Part shown: piece by piece, positions 44,705-52,992 of the stretch | Layout: every line of letters starts with the position of its first letter | Position numbering within the stretch: position 1 is the first letter of the stretch | NCBI RefSeq assembly: GCF_002013895.1 | Contig: NZ_MAFQ01000011.1 | Location: 62,001-126,000, forward strand | Reading direction: 5' to 3' | Length of the DNA stretch: 64,000 nucleotides | Origin: Mycobacteroides franklinii | GTDB lineage: Bacteria; Actinomycetota; Actinomycetes; Mycobacteriales; Mycobacteriaceae | Notes under the pieces: generated by a model | The model's input: only the letters and a program-made list of their open reading frames with translations | Told to the model about the DNA's origin: nothing | The model's database searches: none | Translations under genes and position numbers: made by a program

Positions 44705-45298
44705 TCACCGGTGTTCGAGCAGGCGTTCGACGTACTTTGCGATCACATCCACCTCGAGATTGACCGCGGTTCCCACCGCCGCGGCCCCCAGGGTGGTCAA
44801 GCCCAGCGTGGTGGGTATGAGGGACACCTCGAACCAGTCCTGCCCCAGCGCCGAGACCGTCAGCGACACCCCGTCCACGGTGATCGAGCCCTTTTCGACG
44901 ACGTACTTGGCCACCGACTCGGGTAGCGAGACCCGCACTACTTCCCAGTTCTCCGACGGTGTGCGCGACAGCACGTTTGCGGTGCCGTCGACATGCCCCT
45001 GGACGATGTGGCCGCCGAGGCGGCTGTTCACCGCCGCCGCCCGTTCCAGATTGACCTTGGCGCCCGTATCGATCTTGTCCAGGCTGGACCGCGACAGCGT
45101 CTCGCCCATCACGTCGGTGGTGAACACGCCTCCCTCGCGCACGTCGACCACCGTCAGGCAGACGCCGTTGACGGCGATCGAGTCGCCATGTTTCGCGTCT
45201 TCGACGACGAGGGGGCCGAGCACGGTGAGACGGGCAGCGTCGCCTAGATCTTCCCTGCCCAGGATCTCGCCCAGCTCCTCAACGATTCCTGTGAACAT
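44705..45298 (-). CDS. ribE: riboflavin synthase alpha subunit
   Basis: Dismutates two lumazines into riboflavin. The 197-aa protein has the two-barrel layout: MFTGIVEELGEI at the start of barrel one, with NGVCLTV, and GGHIVQGHVDGTA then VDGVSLTV in barrel two. ATG 45298 has TAGGCT 6 nt upstream, so it is probably leaderless and first in the riboflavin cluster. No FMN riboswitch is seen in the short upstream gap. Confidence 0.94.
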   Translation of the reverse strand: MFTGIVEELGEILGREDLGDAARLTVLGPLVVEDAKHGDSIAVNGVCLTVVDVREGGVFTTDVMGETLSRSSLDKIDTGAKVNLERAAAVNSRLGGHIVQGHVDGTANVLSRTPSENWEVVRVSLPESVAKYVVEKGSITVDGVSLTVSALGQDWFEVSLIPTTLGLTTLGAAAVGTAVNLEVDVIAKYVERLLEHR

Positions 45299-45304
45299 TC
45301 GACA

Positions 45305-45310
45305 AGCCTA
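45305..45310 (-). promoter_or_regulatory. -10 box of leaderless ribE promoter
   Basis: TAGGCT on the minus strand sits 6 nt before the ribE ATG. A leaderless start leaves no leader RNA for an FMN riboswitch. Confidence 0.5.
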
Positions 45311-45355
45311 GCGTTGCCGCCACGCCCCTCTTGATGGCCTTATCGGGCAATCCGT

Positions 45356-45958
45356 TCAGGCTCGGGTTCCCGCCGCGGCGCAGGCAACCTGCACGTCGTT
45401 GGCATCCTTGTTGAGGTCGCCGGCCTTGCCGTTGACCGAGTCCTGCCCAATGCGCAGCCCCATCAGGACCACGAGCTTGTACGCGTCACCGGACCACGCG
45501 TGCATGGGTGTCGCAAGCTCTGGAGCCAATCCGGGCGTATTAGCGGCGTCGTTGGCCACCTCTGCGGCCTCACGCACAGCGGTCCGACCGACCACATTCG
45601 TATTGGCGGCGATGGCGTTCGAGTAGTCACCCTGAGCTACCGACATCTCGTTAGCGAAATCCGAGTAGTTGGTGGCGGCGTAGGCCATCGCGTTGGACAT
45701 CTTCGAACACGCGATGACGGCCGCGTCGCTGTCGCCGGCCGGAACCTCAAGAGGCTGCGCGGGAGCTTCGGCGCTGGCCGGTGGCTGCCCCGCGGCGACG
45801 GGCTGATCCACCACCTGCGCGGGAGCCGGAGGCGGGATGGGCACACCGGGGCCGGTGTCGTTGGGATCTGCGTAAGAGCCGGGCGCTACAGCAAGACCCG
45901 CGGCAAACGCGGCGACGGCGGGAATGGCCAGGTAGCGGCGGATATTTAGTAGCCTCAT
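45356..45958 (-). CDS. exported hypothetical protein (200 aa)
   Basis: Signal peptide (about 1-31, cut near GSYADP), then a Pro/Ala-rich stretch (about 32-75), then a helical domain with two Cys, at AAVIACSKM and VQVACAAAG, probably joined by a disulfide across the domain. ATG 45958 has AGAGGA upstream and is chosen over the longer open frame. It resembles a conserved family of mycobacterial secreted proteins of unknown function. It diverges from the porin genes over a 483-bp gap. Confidence 0.7.
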   Translation of the reverse strand: MRLLNIRRYLAIPAVAAFAAGLAVAPGSYADPNDTGPGVPIPPPAPAQVVDQPVAAGQPPASAEAPAQPLEVPAGDSDAAVIACSKMSNAMAYAATNYSDFANEMSVAQGDYSNAIAANTNVVGRTAVREAAEVANDAANTPGLAPELATPMHAWSGDAYKLVVLMGLRIGQDSVNGKAGDLNKDANDVQVACAAAGTRA

Positions 45959-46441
45959 CAATTCCTCTCCAGATGATCGGCTGCACGAGGGCGGACTCCG
46001 CGACACTGCGTGACAGACCAGCGGCCTCGCCGCCCACAGACCATAAGACACATAAGTGGGACCGACGCGATGCCGTTCGGATCTGACTATAGGGAATCCA
46101 CGGCGCCGTGACTGGCGCTAGCCTGAATGCCAAATTAACAACTGATGGCAGCAAGGATTTCCACTACGCGTTGAAAGTGATCTGCGACTAGCACCCCCAG
46201 CGTCCTCAGCAGTCACATTGCTTACAGTGAGGTATCTGTCACCTTGAATACGATTTCCCAGGCAGATGAGTTTTCAACTTCTGATCACGCCGGTTCGAAC
46301 GGTGTGGGCAGACGTTCGAAATAGATAGACATTGGGCGCTAACTGTTATCTGTCCCTTTACCGTTCCGACATAAAGCCACCCAATCATTCGTCGGGACAG
46401 CTCCCATATCGGACAAACGGACCTGAGAGGCCCTATCGCCC
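45959..46441. other. 483-bp intergenic region upstream of MspA-type genes
   Basis: No gene is seen here. It is richer in A+T than its neighbours. A possible minus-strand -10 (TATAGT, 46086-46091) could serve the 200-aa exported protein with a leader of about 120 nt. A perfect inverted repeat lies at 46294-46320. The first MspA-type gene has a GAGAGG ribosome site at about 46421-46426. A long leader is known for mspA of M. smegmatis; whether this one is transcribed is unknown. Confidence 0.5.
46294..46320. promoter_or_regulatory. inverted repeat TTCGAACG-N11-CGTTCGAA
   Basis: Perfect 8-bp arms, 122 bp before the first MspA-type gene. The half sites resemble the mycobacterial LexA half site, but the spacing is far too wide for a LexA box. 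It may be an operator for porin expression. Confidence 0.45.
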
Positions 46442-47116
46442 ATGCTGAAAAGTCTCGTCTCGCTGACTACTGTTTGCGCGCTCGCGCTGACAGCGCCCCT
46501 CGCGTTTGCCGATCCCGAAGATCCGGCCCCAGTTCCCGCACAGCCCGTTGCCAATGACGCGCCTCCGCCGCCGGATGGCTTCATTGCTTCTGCCGAGCCA
46601 GGAAACTTGATCACCCCCGACGGCTGGACCGTTACCGTTGCCGGAAAGAACGAGACCTTGTTGCCGGTCGCGCCGCTGACCACCGCGCTCTCCTCCCGCG
46701 AATACATCGTGGGCGGAAGCTTCATCGGTGCCGTCTCGGGTGCCGGCAAGACCAAGCTTGCCGGCGGATCGCTCGAGGCCGGCTACCAGATCGGCTGCGG
46801 CATCATGGGTGGCCCCGTCGAGCTGACCGCCGGTATCGGTCTTTCCGGTGGTTTCGGAACCGGTGGCCTGACCAGCGTTTCCCTCCCTATCAACGGCCTG
46901 GTCAAGGTCGACCTCAAGCCGGGACAGGTCACCATCGTTCCGGTCAACAAGAAGACCTTTGAGGGCAAGACCACCCGAACCACCATCACCGGGTTCCGCA
47001 TCAAGATCGACAGCTGCGTGGGTCAATCCTTCATCCGCTCGTACGCGACGATGACCAGCTCCACCGACAACACCGACGACGTGGTCACCTACATGGGCGT
47101 CACCAAGGCTGTCTGA
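46442..47116 (+). CDS. MspA-family porin-like protein, copy 1
   Basis: A 224-aa exported protein: signal peptide (about 1-23, cut after AFADPE), Pro-rich start, then a beta-rich domain with the MspA-family block SREYIVGGSFIGAVSG and LEAGYQIGCGI. MspA-type porins form octameric pores in the mycobacterial outer membrane. Unlike MspA, the mature part has two Cys (in QIGCGI and DSCVGQSF). The ATG follows GAGAGG by 12 nt, the same context as copy 2, which lies 57 bp downstream. Pore activity is inference. Confidence 0.78.
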   Translation: MLKSLVSLTTVCALALTAPLAFADPEDPAPVPAQPVANDAPPPPDGFIASAEPGNLITPDGWTVTVAGKNETLLPVAPLTTALSSREYIVGGSFIGAVSGAGKTKLAGGSLEAGYQIGCGIMGGPVELTAGIGLSGGFGTGGLTSVSLPINGLVKVDLKPGQVTIVPVNKKTFEGKTTRTTITGFRIKIDSCVGQSFIRSYATMTSSTDNTDDVVTYMGVTKAV

Positions 47117-47173
47117 CAGATGAACGACACACATCAGAACTCCTCATTCCTGAGCACGAGAGGTGCCACCCCC

Positions 47174-47857
47174 ATGTTGAAGAGCCTTGCCGCCGCCACC
47201 GCCGTGTGCGCGCTGGCCGTTACCGCGCCGTTCGCCCTCGCAGACCCCGGCGACCCGCCGGCCCCGGTGCAGCCGGTCGCCGATGCGCCGCCGGCCGACG
47301 GTCCGCCACCGGACAACGGCATCGTCGCCTCCGAGGACCCGGGCATCGTCACCACGCCCGACGGCTGGAACCTGAAGGTCGCCGCCAAGGACGAGACCCA
47401 GCTGCCGATCCCTCCGCTGACCACCTCGCTGTCCTCGCGTGAGTACCTGGTGGGCGGCACCTTCACCGGGTCGGTGACTGGTGCGGGTAGCACCACCCTG
47501 GGTGGCGGCACGCTGGAAGCCGGCTACCAGATCGGTTGCGGTATCAGCCTGGCGTGGGTCAAGCTCAACGGCGGCGCCAGCATCACCCCGGCGATCAGCG
47601 CCGCCGGCGTCCCCACACTGAGCGCCGGTATCACCGGTTCCATCGAAGTCCACCCGCAGCCGGGTGAGGTCATCAACGTCAGCGTCGACAAGAAGAAGTA
47701 CAAGGGCAAGGAAGCCCGCGTCACGCTGAAGGATGTCCACATCAAGATCGATGGTTGCGTCGGGCAGTCCTTCCTGCGTTCCTACGCGGTGATGACCAGC
47801 TCATCGAAGGACAACGATGACATCGTCGCCTACTACGGTGTGACAAAGACGTTCTGA
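47174..47857 (+). CDS. MspA-family porin-like protein, copy 2
   Basis: A 227-aa paralogue of the gene just upstream, sharing MLKSL at the start, the signal peptide, LSSREYLVGGTF, LEAGYQIGCGIS and IDGCVGQSFLRSYA with both Cys. The central strands differ more, as expected for pore-lining or loop parts. ATG 47174 is chosen because the ribosome site and MLKSL match copy 1; the 18 extra upstream codons of the open frame are not part of the shared protein. The pair is a tandem duplication, probably on one transcript. Confidence 0.78.
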   Translation: MLKSLAAATAVCALAVTAPFALADPGDPPAPVQPVADAPPADGPPPDNGIVASEDPGIVTTPDGWNLKVAAKDETQLPIPPLTTSLSSREYLVGGTFTGSVTGAGSTTLGGGTLEAGYQIGCGISLAWVKLNGGASITPAISAAGVPTLSAGITGSIEVHPQPGEVINVSVDKKKYKGKEARVTLKDVHIKIDGCVGQSFLRSYAVMTSSSKDNDDIVAYYGVTKTF

Positions 47858-47924
47858 TACAACGTCTTTCGATTTTCACGGAGAACAAAAGACACAGCGT
47901 GTATCGAACCCAGAGGAGAAACCA

Positions 47925-48692
47925 GTGACGGGCAGTCACCGCCGCTCAGCCAGGAAGTCACCTACCCCACGGATGGCGGCGGGGGCGTTCGCCCTGGGTT
48001 CGATATTCGCGTTCCCGGCGGTCGCGTCCGCCGACCCGGCTCCCCCGCCGGCCCCGGTGCCCGGCATGACCGGTACCAGCGATGCTTATTCGCCCGATGT
48101 GCCGGCGAATCTGCCGCCGCAACAGGGCCTCTTCTCTCCCCTCGAACAGAGCACCGGCCGCGGCGAGGGGCCTGCCGGCCTGCCGACGCCGCTGCCGGAC
48201 CTCAAGCAGGGTGCGGTGAACGAATTCGTGCTGGCGCAGAACAGCACCCCGTCCGCACCCGGCACATCGCCCGACACACAACAAGCGCCCAATACGAATG
48301 CACTCAACAACCAATACCTGATGCCGCAGAACATCAAGCCCGCGGCGCCCGGGCAGGGACAGCTGTTTGACGTCGAGCCCGGCGAGGAGAATGCCGACCT
48401 GACCAAGACCGAGGCCCTCAAGCACCTCTGGCACGGATACCAAAACGGTCAGTATCGAGGCGGCTTCGTCAACCGCGGAAACAAAGAGACACTCAACGAG
48501 CCGCTCCCGGGCACCGCCCCACCGCCCGGCACCCGGATTCCGGGCCTCGGCGACGACTCCCAGGCGCCTCCGCCCGAGCAATGGCACTGGACACCCCCCG
48601 AGGCTTCCGAGGGAGCGGCTCCAGCGGCTCCAGCTGCACCTGGCACACCCCCGCCTCCCGCGGCGCCTCCAGCGCCGGCGCCTCCCGGGTAA
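47925..48692 (+). CDS. exported Pro/Ala-rich protein (255 aa)
   Basis: Basic N-terminus, hydrophobic segment and a cut site near VASADPAP (about 37), then a low-complexity protein rich in Pro, Gln and Ala with no Cys; the C-terminal 30 residues are almost only Pro, Ala and Gly. A short conserved-looking part is ALKHLWHGYQNGQYRGGFVN (about 165-185). AGAGGAG lies before the GTG. It lies 67 bp after the second MspA-type gene, so a cell-envelope role with the porins is possible. Family not recognised. Confidence 0.65.
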   Translation: MTGSHRRSARKSPTPRMAAGAFALGSIFAFPAVASADPAPPPAPVPGMTGTSDAYSPDVPANLPPQQGLFSPLEQSTGRGEGPAGLPTPLPDLKQGAVNEFVLAQNSTPSAPGTSPDTQQAPNTNALNNQYLMPQNIKPAAPGQGQLFDVEPGEENADLTKTEALKHLWHGYQNGQYRGGFVNRGNKETLNEPLPGTAPPPGTRIPGLGDDSQAPPPEQWHWTPPEASEGAAPAAPAAPGTPPPPAAPPAPAPPG

Positions 48693-49355
48693 CTATCGCC
48701 GCAGCGCCTTGCGCGCCAGATAGTTTCCGAGGAACTGGGCCGCCTGGACCAGCACGATGATGATGACGGTCGACACGATCGTCACCTGCCAATTGAAGCG
48801 CTGGTAACCCTGCACGATGGCGAAGTCACCGAGGCCGCCGCCGCCGACCAACCCCGCCATCGCGGACATATCGACGATGCCGATCAGCACGAAGGTGTAG
48901 CCAAGGATCAACGGCCCCAGTGCTTCCGGCACCAAGAGCGTCAGGATGATGCGCAACGGTCCGGCACCGACGGCGCGAGCCGCTTCGATGACCCCAGGGT
49001 CGATGGTCACCAGATTCTGTTCGACGATGCGGGCAATCGCAAAGGATGCCGCGACGATCATCACGAATACCACCGCCGTGGTACCGATCGTCGTCCCCAC
49101 CACCCCGAGGGTGATGGGACCAAGCGCGGCGATCAGCACCACGAACGGTATGGGCCGGACGATGTTCACCACGACATTGAGCAGGGTGTGTAATACCCGG
49201 TTCTGCTGCAGCCCACCGGACCTGGTGGTGTACAACAACATTCCCAGCCCCAAACCGATGAGGCCGCCCACCACCAGGGTGATCGACACCATGTACAAGG
49301 TGTCGCCAAACGCCTCGAACAGTTGAGGTCGCAACCGTTCCCAATTCGTCGTCAT
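48693..49355 (-). CDS. metI: methionine ABC importer, permease MetI
   Basis: A 220-aa membrane subunit with five helices and the EAA loop DPGVIEAARAVGAGPLRIIL (about 121-140) that docks on the ATPase. It belongs to the methionine uptake MetI family. Last gene of metQ-metN-metI, overlapping metN by 4 bp; its stop abuts the stop of the convergent Pro-rich gene. Confidence 0.92.
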   Translation of the reverse strand: MTTNWERLRPQLFEAFGDTLYMVSITLVVGGLIGLGLGMLLYTTRSGGLQQNRVLHTLLNVVVNIVRPIPFVVLIAALGPITLGVVGTTIGTTAVVFVMIVAASFAIARIVEQNLVTIDPGVIEAARAVGAGPLRIILTLLVPEALGPLILGYTFVLIGIVDMSAMAGLVGGGGLGDFAIVQGYQRFNWQVTIVSTVIIIVLVQAAQFLGNYLARKALRR

Positions 49356-50395
49356 CGTGCCACCTGTTGAACCGTCGTCACTTCGGATAGGTCCGAAATA
49401 ACCTGAGCCACTTGATCATCGGCGCCGTCGAGCTCGAGTGTGAGATTGCCGAAGGAGCGAGACTGCAACGTGGTGATGCCGCCGTAGACCACTTCGAAAC
49501 GCACACCCAGTTCAGTGGCGTGCGCCAGCGCCGGGCCGATGTGCACACCCTCACTGATCTCGACTGATACGATATTTCCCTTGTGCCGCTGTGTTATTCG
49601 TTCTACATCGGCACCGCTCGGAGTGTTCTGCAGCACCGTTCCGACGAACCGCTTGCCCGCCTCGCTCTGCGGTGCGGAAAAGACATCGAACACGGTTCCG
49701 GTCTCCACCACCCTGCCCTCAGCGAGCACGGCCACACGATCGGCAACGGTGCGAACCACGTCCATTTCATGGGTGATCACCACGATGGTCACCCCGAACT
49801 CAGCGTTGACCGCGCGTAGCAGTCGCAGTACGTCGCCGGTGGTTTCCGGGTCCAAGGCACTGGTGGCCTCATCGGCCAACAAAACCGAAGGCGATGTCGC
49901 CAGCGCCCGCGCGATGCCGACGCGTTGCTTCTGGCCGCCGGAGAGCTGGTCCGGGTAACTCTTCGCCTTGTCGCCGAGCCCGACGAATTCGAGCAGCTCC
50001 GCGACCCGCGCATTGCGCTTCTCGGCGGCCCATCCGGCCACCCGGAGCGGATAGGCGATGTTCCCCGCCACCGTGCGCGACCGGAACAGATTGAACTGTT
50101 GAAAGATCATGCCGATATCGCTACGCAGGCGGCGCAATTCACGCTCTCGCAGCGCGCTCACCTCGGCGCCGTCCACGATGACGCGACCCGAGGTGGGCCG
50201 CTCCAGCCCATTGATGAGGCGCACCAGCGTGCTCTTTCCCGCCCCTGAGTAGCCGATCATGGCGAACACCTCGCCTCCGGCAATATCGAGGGATACGTCG
50301 CCAACCGCGCCCACCGTTTTCTTGCCCACCCGGAAGGTCTTGGTGACATTCTCGAACCGGATGAGCGGTGCGGTGCCGGTCATTTCCCTGATCAC
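49352..50395 (-). CDS. metN: methionine ABC importer, ATPase MetN
   Basis: A 347-aa ATPase with Walker A GYSGAGKSTLVRLIN (about 48), Q-loop IFQQFNLF, signature LSGGQKQRVGIA (about 150) and Walker B SVLLADEATSALD. The C-terminal NIL domain (about 260-347) senses methionine in this family and inhibits transport. GTG 50395 overlaps the metQ stop; ATG 50383 is an alternative start. Confidence 0.94.
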   Translation of the reverse strand: MIREMTGTAPLIRFENVTKTFRVGKKTVGAVGDVSLDIAGGEVFAMIGYSGAGKSTLVRLINGLERPTSGRVIVDGAEVSALRERELRRLRSDIGMIFQQFNLFRSRTVAGNIAYPLRVAGWAAEKRNARVAELLEFVGLGDKAKSYPDQLSGGQKQRVGIARALATSPSVLLADEATSALDPETTGDVLRLLRAVNAEFGVTIVVITHEMDVVRTVADRVAVLAEGRVVETGTVFDVFSAPQSEAGKRFVGTVLQNTPSGADVERITQRHKGNIVSVEISEGVHIGPALAHATELGVRFEVVYGGITTLQSRSFGNLTLELDGADDQVAQVISDLSEVTTVQQVAR

Positions 50396-51258
50396 TTCTC
50401 GCCGCGGATCTGCTGTTCGATCCTTCCCAGGATCGCCGCGCAGTCCGGCCCACTCTTGGTCACCGCCAGTTGAGTTCCCTTGCTTTCCTTGGCGTATGCC
50501 TCGGTGACGGCCGGAGAATGGAAGACATCGACAAGTTTCTGATAGGTGGGGTTGTCCTTCTCCTCCGCGCGCGCCACGATGACGTTGATGTAGGGCTCGG
50601 CGCCCGGACTTGCTGGATCGTCCGCGTACAGCGCACTCTTCGGATCGATATCCGACTGCGCCAAATAGGTGTTGTTGATGACGGCACCGTCAATCGACTT
50701 CAGCGACAACGGTGTCTGGGCCGCGTCGACAAGTGCCACCGTGACCCTCGATGCCCCCTTGTCGATATCGGCGGCACTTGGTGTCGCACGTCCACCCTTG
50801 AGAGCGATGAGTCCGGCCGCTTTCAGCACAAACAGCGCGCGGGCCTGATTCGGCGGATCGTTGGGGATCGCAATCTGCCCGCCCTGAGGGATATCAGCGA
50901 GTGCCCGGTGCTTTTGCGAATACAGACCAAGCGGCACCACATAGGTGGCACCCACCGGTGCAAGCGTTGCATTACTGGCGACGTTGTATTCACCCAGGAA
51001 ACGAAGATGCTGAAATAAATTTACATCGATCTGTTTTTGCGTCAGTGCCACGTTGGGCTGGCCATAGTCCGTGAAGTTAGTGGTGACGAGTTTGATTCCC
51101 GCCTTCCCTGCCTCATCGACGAAGACGTCCCACGAGTCCTTCCCCGCCTCAGTTGTCCCGATACGCACGATGTTTCCACCGCCTCCATCGCTACCAGAGC
51201 ACGCGACACCTCCCATGACTGTCGCGAGTGCGGTAAGAAAAATAGCGATGCGCTTCAT
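50392..51258 (-). CDS. metQ: methionine-binding lipoprotein MetQ
   Basis: A 288-aa lipoprotein (lipobox-like GVAC, Cys at 20) of the NlpA/MetQ family. TTNFTDYGQPNVALTQKQID and NLFQHLRFLGEYN are conserved ligand-binding parts; IAIPNDPPNQARAL follows. It captures methionine for MetNI. GAAAGG precedes the ATG. A perfect 19-bp dyad lies 26-44 bp upstream and is a likely operator. Confidence 0.93.
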   Translation of the reverse strand: MKRIAIFLTALATVMGGVACSGSDGGGGNIVRIGTTEAGKDSWDVFVDEAGKAGIKLVTTNFTDYGQPNVALTQKQIDVNLFQHLRFLGEYNVASNATLAPVGATYVVPLGLYSQKHRALADIPQGGQIAIPNDPPNQARALFVLKAAGLIALKGGRATPSAADIDKGASRVTVALVDAAQTPLSLKSIDGAVINNTYLAQSDIDPKSALYADDPASPGAEPYINVIVARAEEKDNPTYQKLVDVFHSPAVTEAYAKESKGTQLAVTKSGPDCAAILGRIEQQIRGEK

Positions 51259-51283
51259 GTCAGCCTTTCAAATTCAGGGTGAT

Positions 51284-51302
51284 CACAATGGTTGACATTG
51301 TG
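51284..51302. promoter_or_regulatory. candidate metQNI operator CACAATG-N5-CATTGTG
   Basis: Perfect 7-bp inverted repeat with a 5-nt spacer, ending 26 bp before the metQ start codon. It is a good size and place for a repressor dimer responding to methionine or a sulfur metabolite. It does not match the corynebacterial McbR site as I recall it. Confidence 0.5.
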
Positions 51303-51414
51303 CAATATCTGAAGGCTCAGCAAATTGTTATTTGGCCCCAGAACGGCGCCACAATATCAGAAGGAAAAGCGCAATGCGCCCGACCTGAAGACCGTGAAAA
51401 CGAGTAGGCGAAAC

Positions 51415-52179
51415 CTACGAAGCCGCGGGGACGGCGGCCGGGGCCGGCGGGGCAGGCAGTTCCGGACCACCGTTGCCAGGCCCGGCGGCCGGCATCTGCG
51501 CCACCAATTGCGACTGCATCTGCGCCGATATCGCCGACCACGACATGGCGGCGGGCCTCCCGCCCCAGCGCAGCGAGTAGATACCTACCAACAGCGCCTG
51601 GCCGGGTTGGGTGATCGTGTACACGGGCCCGCCTGAATCACCATGCTGCCCACCGACATCCGTCATGGTGAACCAACCGTTGTTGATCGCGTCAACCTTG
51701 CCGCAGGTCTCGCCGGACACCGATCCCATCAGACATACCGGCAGGCCGGGCTCGGGACCGGCATTCTGCGCCATCCGCAGCGCCAGTCCGTTGGGCAAGT
51801 TGCTGCTCAGCTCCACGCCCGGCGCGAAGGCGATGCCCTCGTAGTCCGAGACGACGTCGCCGGGGCCGATCGCACCACCGGTCGGCAGGTTCCGGCTCAT
51901 CAGCAGCACCTCGCCGACGCGATTGCCTGCCAGATCGATAATCGATCCGGTGGCATTGCAGTGGCCCGCCGTCAGACCGATCCGGGATACCGGGTCGACA
52001 TAGCCAAGAGTGCACCGACTGTCCCCCTGAACAATCGACATGCCCGGGAAAGCGACAATCTTGGGAGCAGTTTCAGAGACTGGATCGGCGGCCGAAAGCG
52101 CAGGTGAAGCAACAAGAACGCCGGCAACCGCGGCGACAGCGGACACACCACATGCCAGTGCTCTGCTCACGTTTTTCAC
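51415..52179 (-). CDS. exported trypsin-like serine protease
   Basis: A 254-aa chymotrypsin-fold protease with a signal peptide (cut near ALSAADP, about 30). The triad is visible as LTAGHC (His), DYEGIAF (Asp) and GQHGDSGGPVY (Ser). Cys pairs RCTLGY/GHC and VCLMG/ETCG suggest two disulfides, and the tail is Pro/Ala-rich. GTG 52179 is chosen over TTG 52215, as it begins directly before the signal peptide. Activity is likely because all triad residues are present; substrate unknown. Confidence 0.82.
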   Translation of the reverse strand: MKNVSRALACGVSAVAAVAGVLVASPALSAADPVSETAPKIVAFPGMSIVQGDSRCTLGYVDPVSRIGLTAGHCNATGSIIDLAGNRVGEVLLMSRNLPTGGAIGPGDVVSDYEGIAFAPGVELSSNLPNGLALRMAQNAGPEPGLPVCLMGSVSGETCGKVDAINNGWFTMTDVGGQHGDSGGPVYTITQPGQALLVGIYSLRWGGRPAAMSWSAISAQMQSQLVAQMPAAGPGNGGPELPAPPAPAAVPAAS

Positions 52180-52304
52180 AACAACCAGCCCTCGGTTGAC
52201 AATCCCGCCCTGCAAACGAGCATGGCGGCGGATTGCTGGAGTGTCAATTTCATCGCCAGCAACGTCGAGGTGTCACGAGCCTCCCCGGTGTCGCGCTCAG
52301 CCTC

Positions 52305-52310
52305 TACGAT
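52305..52310 (+). promoter_or_regulatory. -10 box of leaderless lprG-P55 promoter
   Basis: TACGAT lies 7 nt before the lprG ATG, giving a leaderless transcript for the lprG-P55 operon. Confidence 0.6.
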
Positions 52311-52317
52311 CGGACTC

Positions 52318-52992
52318 ATGCGCAACCGCATCCGCCTCGCTCTGATTCCTGTCGCAGTCGCCGCCATCGCATTGGCCGGCTGCTCCAAGACCGACAAGGC
52401 CGACCCCAATCTGCCCGAGGCCGCCACGCTACTCAGCGAATCGGCGGCCACCACCAAGACACAGACCAGCACGCACATCGTGCTCAAGGTCACCGGCGAC
52501 AAGCCCACGCTCAAGCTCTCCGACCTCACCGGCGACCTGACCACCACACCCGCCGTGGCCGCTAAGGGCACCGCCAAGACCGGCGGACTGGAGCTGCCGT
52601 TCGTCGTCGTGGACGGCGAGCTGTTCGCCCAGCTCGGCACCGCTTACACCAGCATGGGGCCCGTCAAGGACATCTACGACGTAGGACTGATCCTCGACCC
52701 GAACAAGGGCCTGGCCAACCTGCTGTCGAATATCACCAACGCCAAGTCGGAGAAGACCGAAACCATCGACGGTGTCGACTCCGTTCTGGTGAGCGGAACG
52801 ATGAGCAAGGACGCGCTGAACACCTTCGCCGGCTCCAAGCTCACCGCCGACATTCCCGCGAAAGCTTGGATCGCCAAGGACGGCAACCACGCGCTGACCA
52901 AGATCAGCGTCGACACCTCCCCGGGCAACACCATCGAGATGTCGCTGTCCGACTGGGGTAAGCCGGTCACTGTCGACAAGCCCGTCTCGTGA
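52318..52992 (+). CDS. lprG: LprG-type lipoprotein
   Basis: A 224-aa lipoprotein (lipobox LAGC, Cys at 22) of the LppX/LprG family, whose beta-sheet fold holds a hydrophobic cavity for triacylated glycolipids. Conserved parts are LLSESAATTKTQTSTHI, KDIYDVGLILDP and IPAKAWIAKDGNH. LprG with P55 moves lipoglycans and triacylglycerols across the envelope in mycobacteria (family knowledge). It is coupled to P55 by a GTGA overlap. Confidence 0.92.
   Translation: MRNRIRLALIPVAVAAIALAGCSKTDKADPNLPEAATLLSESAATTKTQTSTHIVLKVTGDKPTLKLSDLTGDLTTTPAVAAKGTAKTGGLELPFVVVDGELFAQLGTAYTSMGPVKDIYDVGLILDPNKGLANLLSNITNAKSEKTETIDGVDSVLVSGTMSKDALNTFAGSKLTADIPAKAWIAKDGNHALTKISVDTSPGNTIEMSLSDWGKPVTVDKPVS

Noticed and set aside
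45299..45355. FMN riboswitch before ribE
   Set aside because: The gap is too short and the promoter box points to a leaderless transcript.
46294..46320. SOS (LexA) box
   Set aside because: The half sites look similar but lie 13 nt apart between the inner TCGAAC/GTTCGA ends, while mycobacterial LexA boxes use 4.
48590..48690. Ala/Pro codon repeats at the end of the Pro-rich gene
   Set aside because: Low-complexity coding sequence, not a tandem DNA repeat of constant unit.
51404..51418. Short hairpin GTAGG-N5-CCTAC at the protease stop
   Set aside because: A 5-bp stem with only a short T run; too weak to call a terminator.
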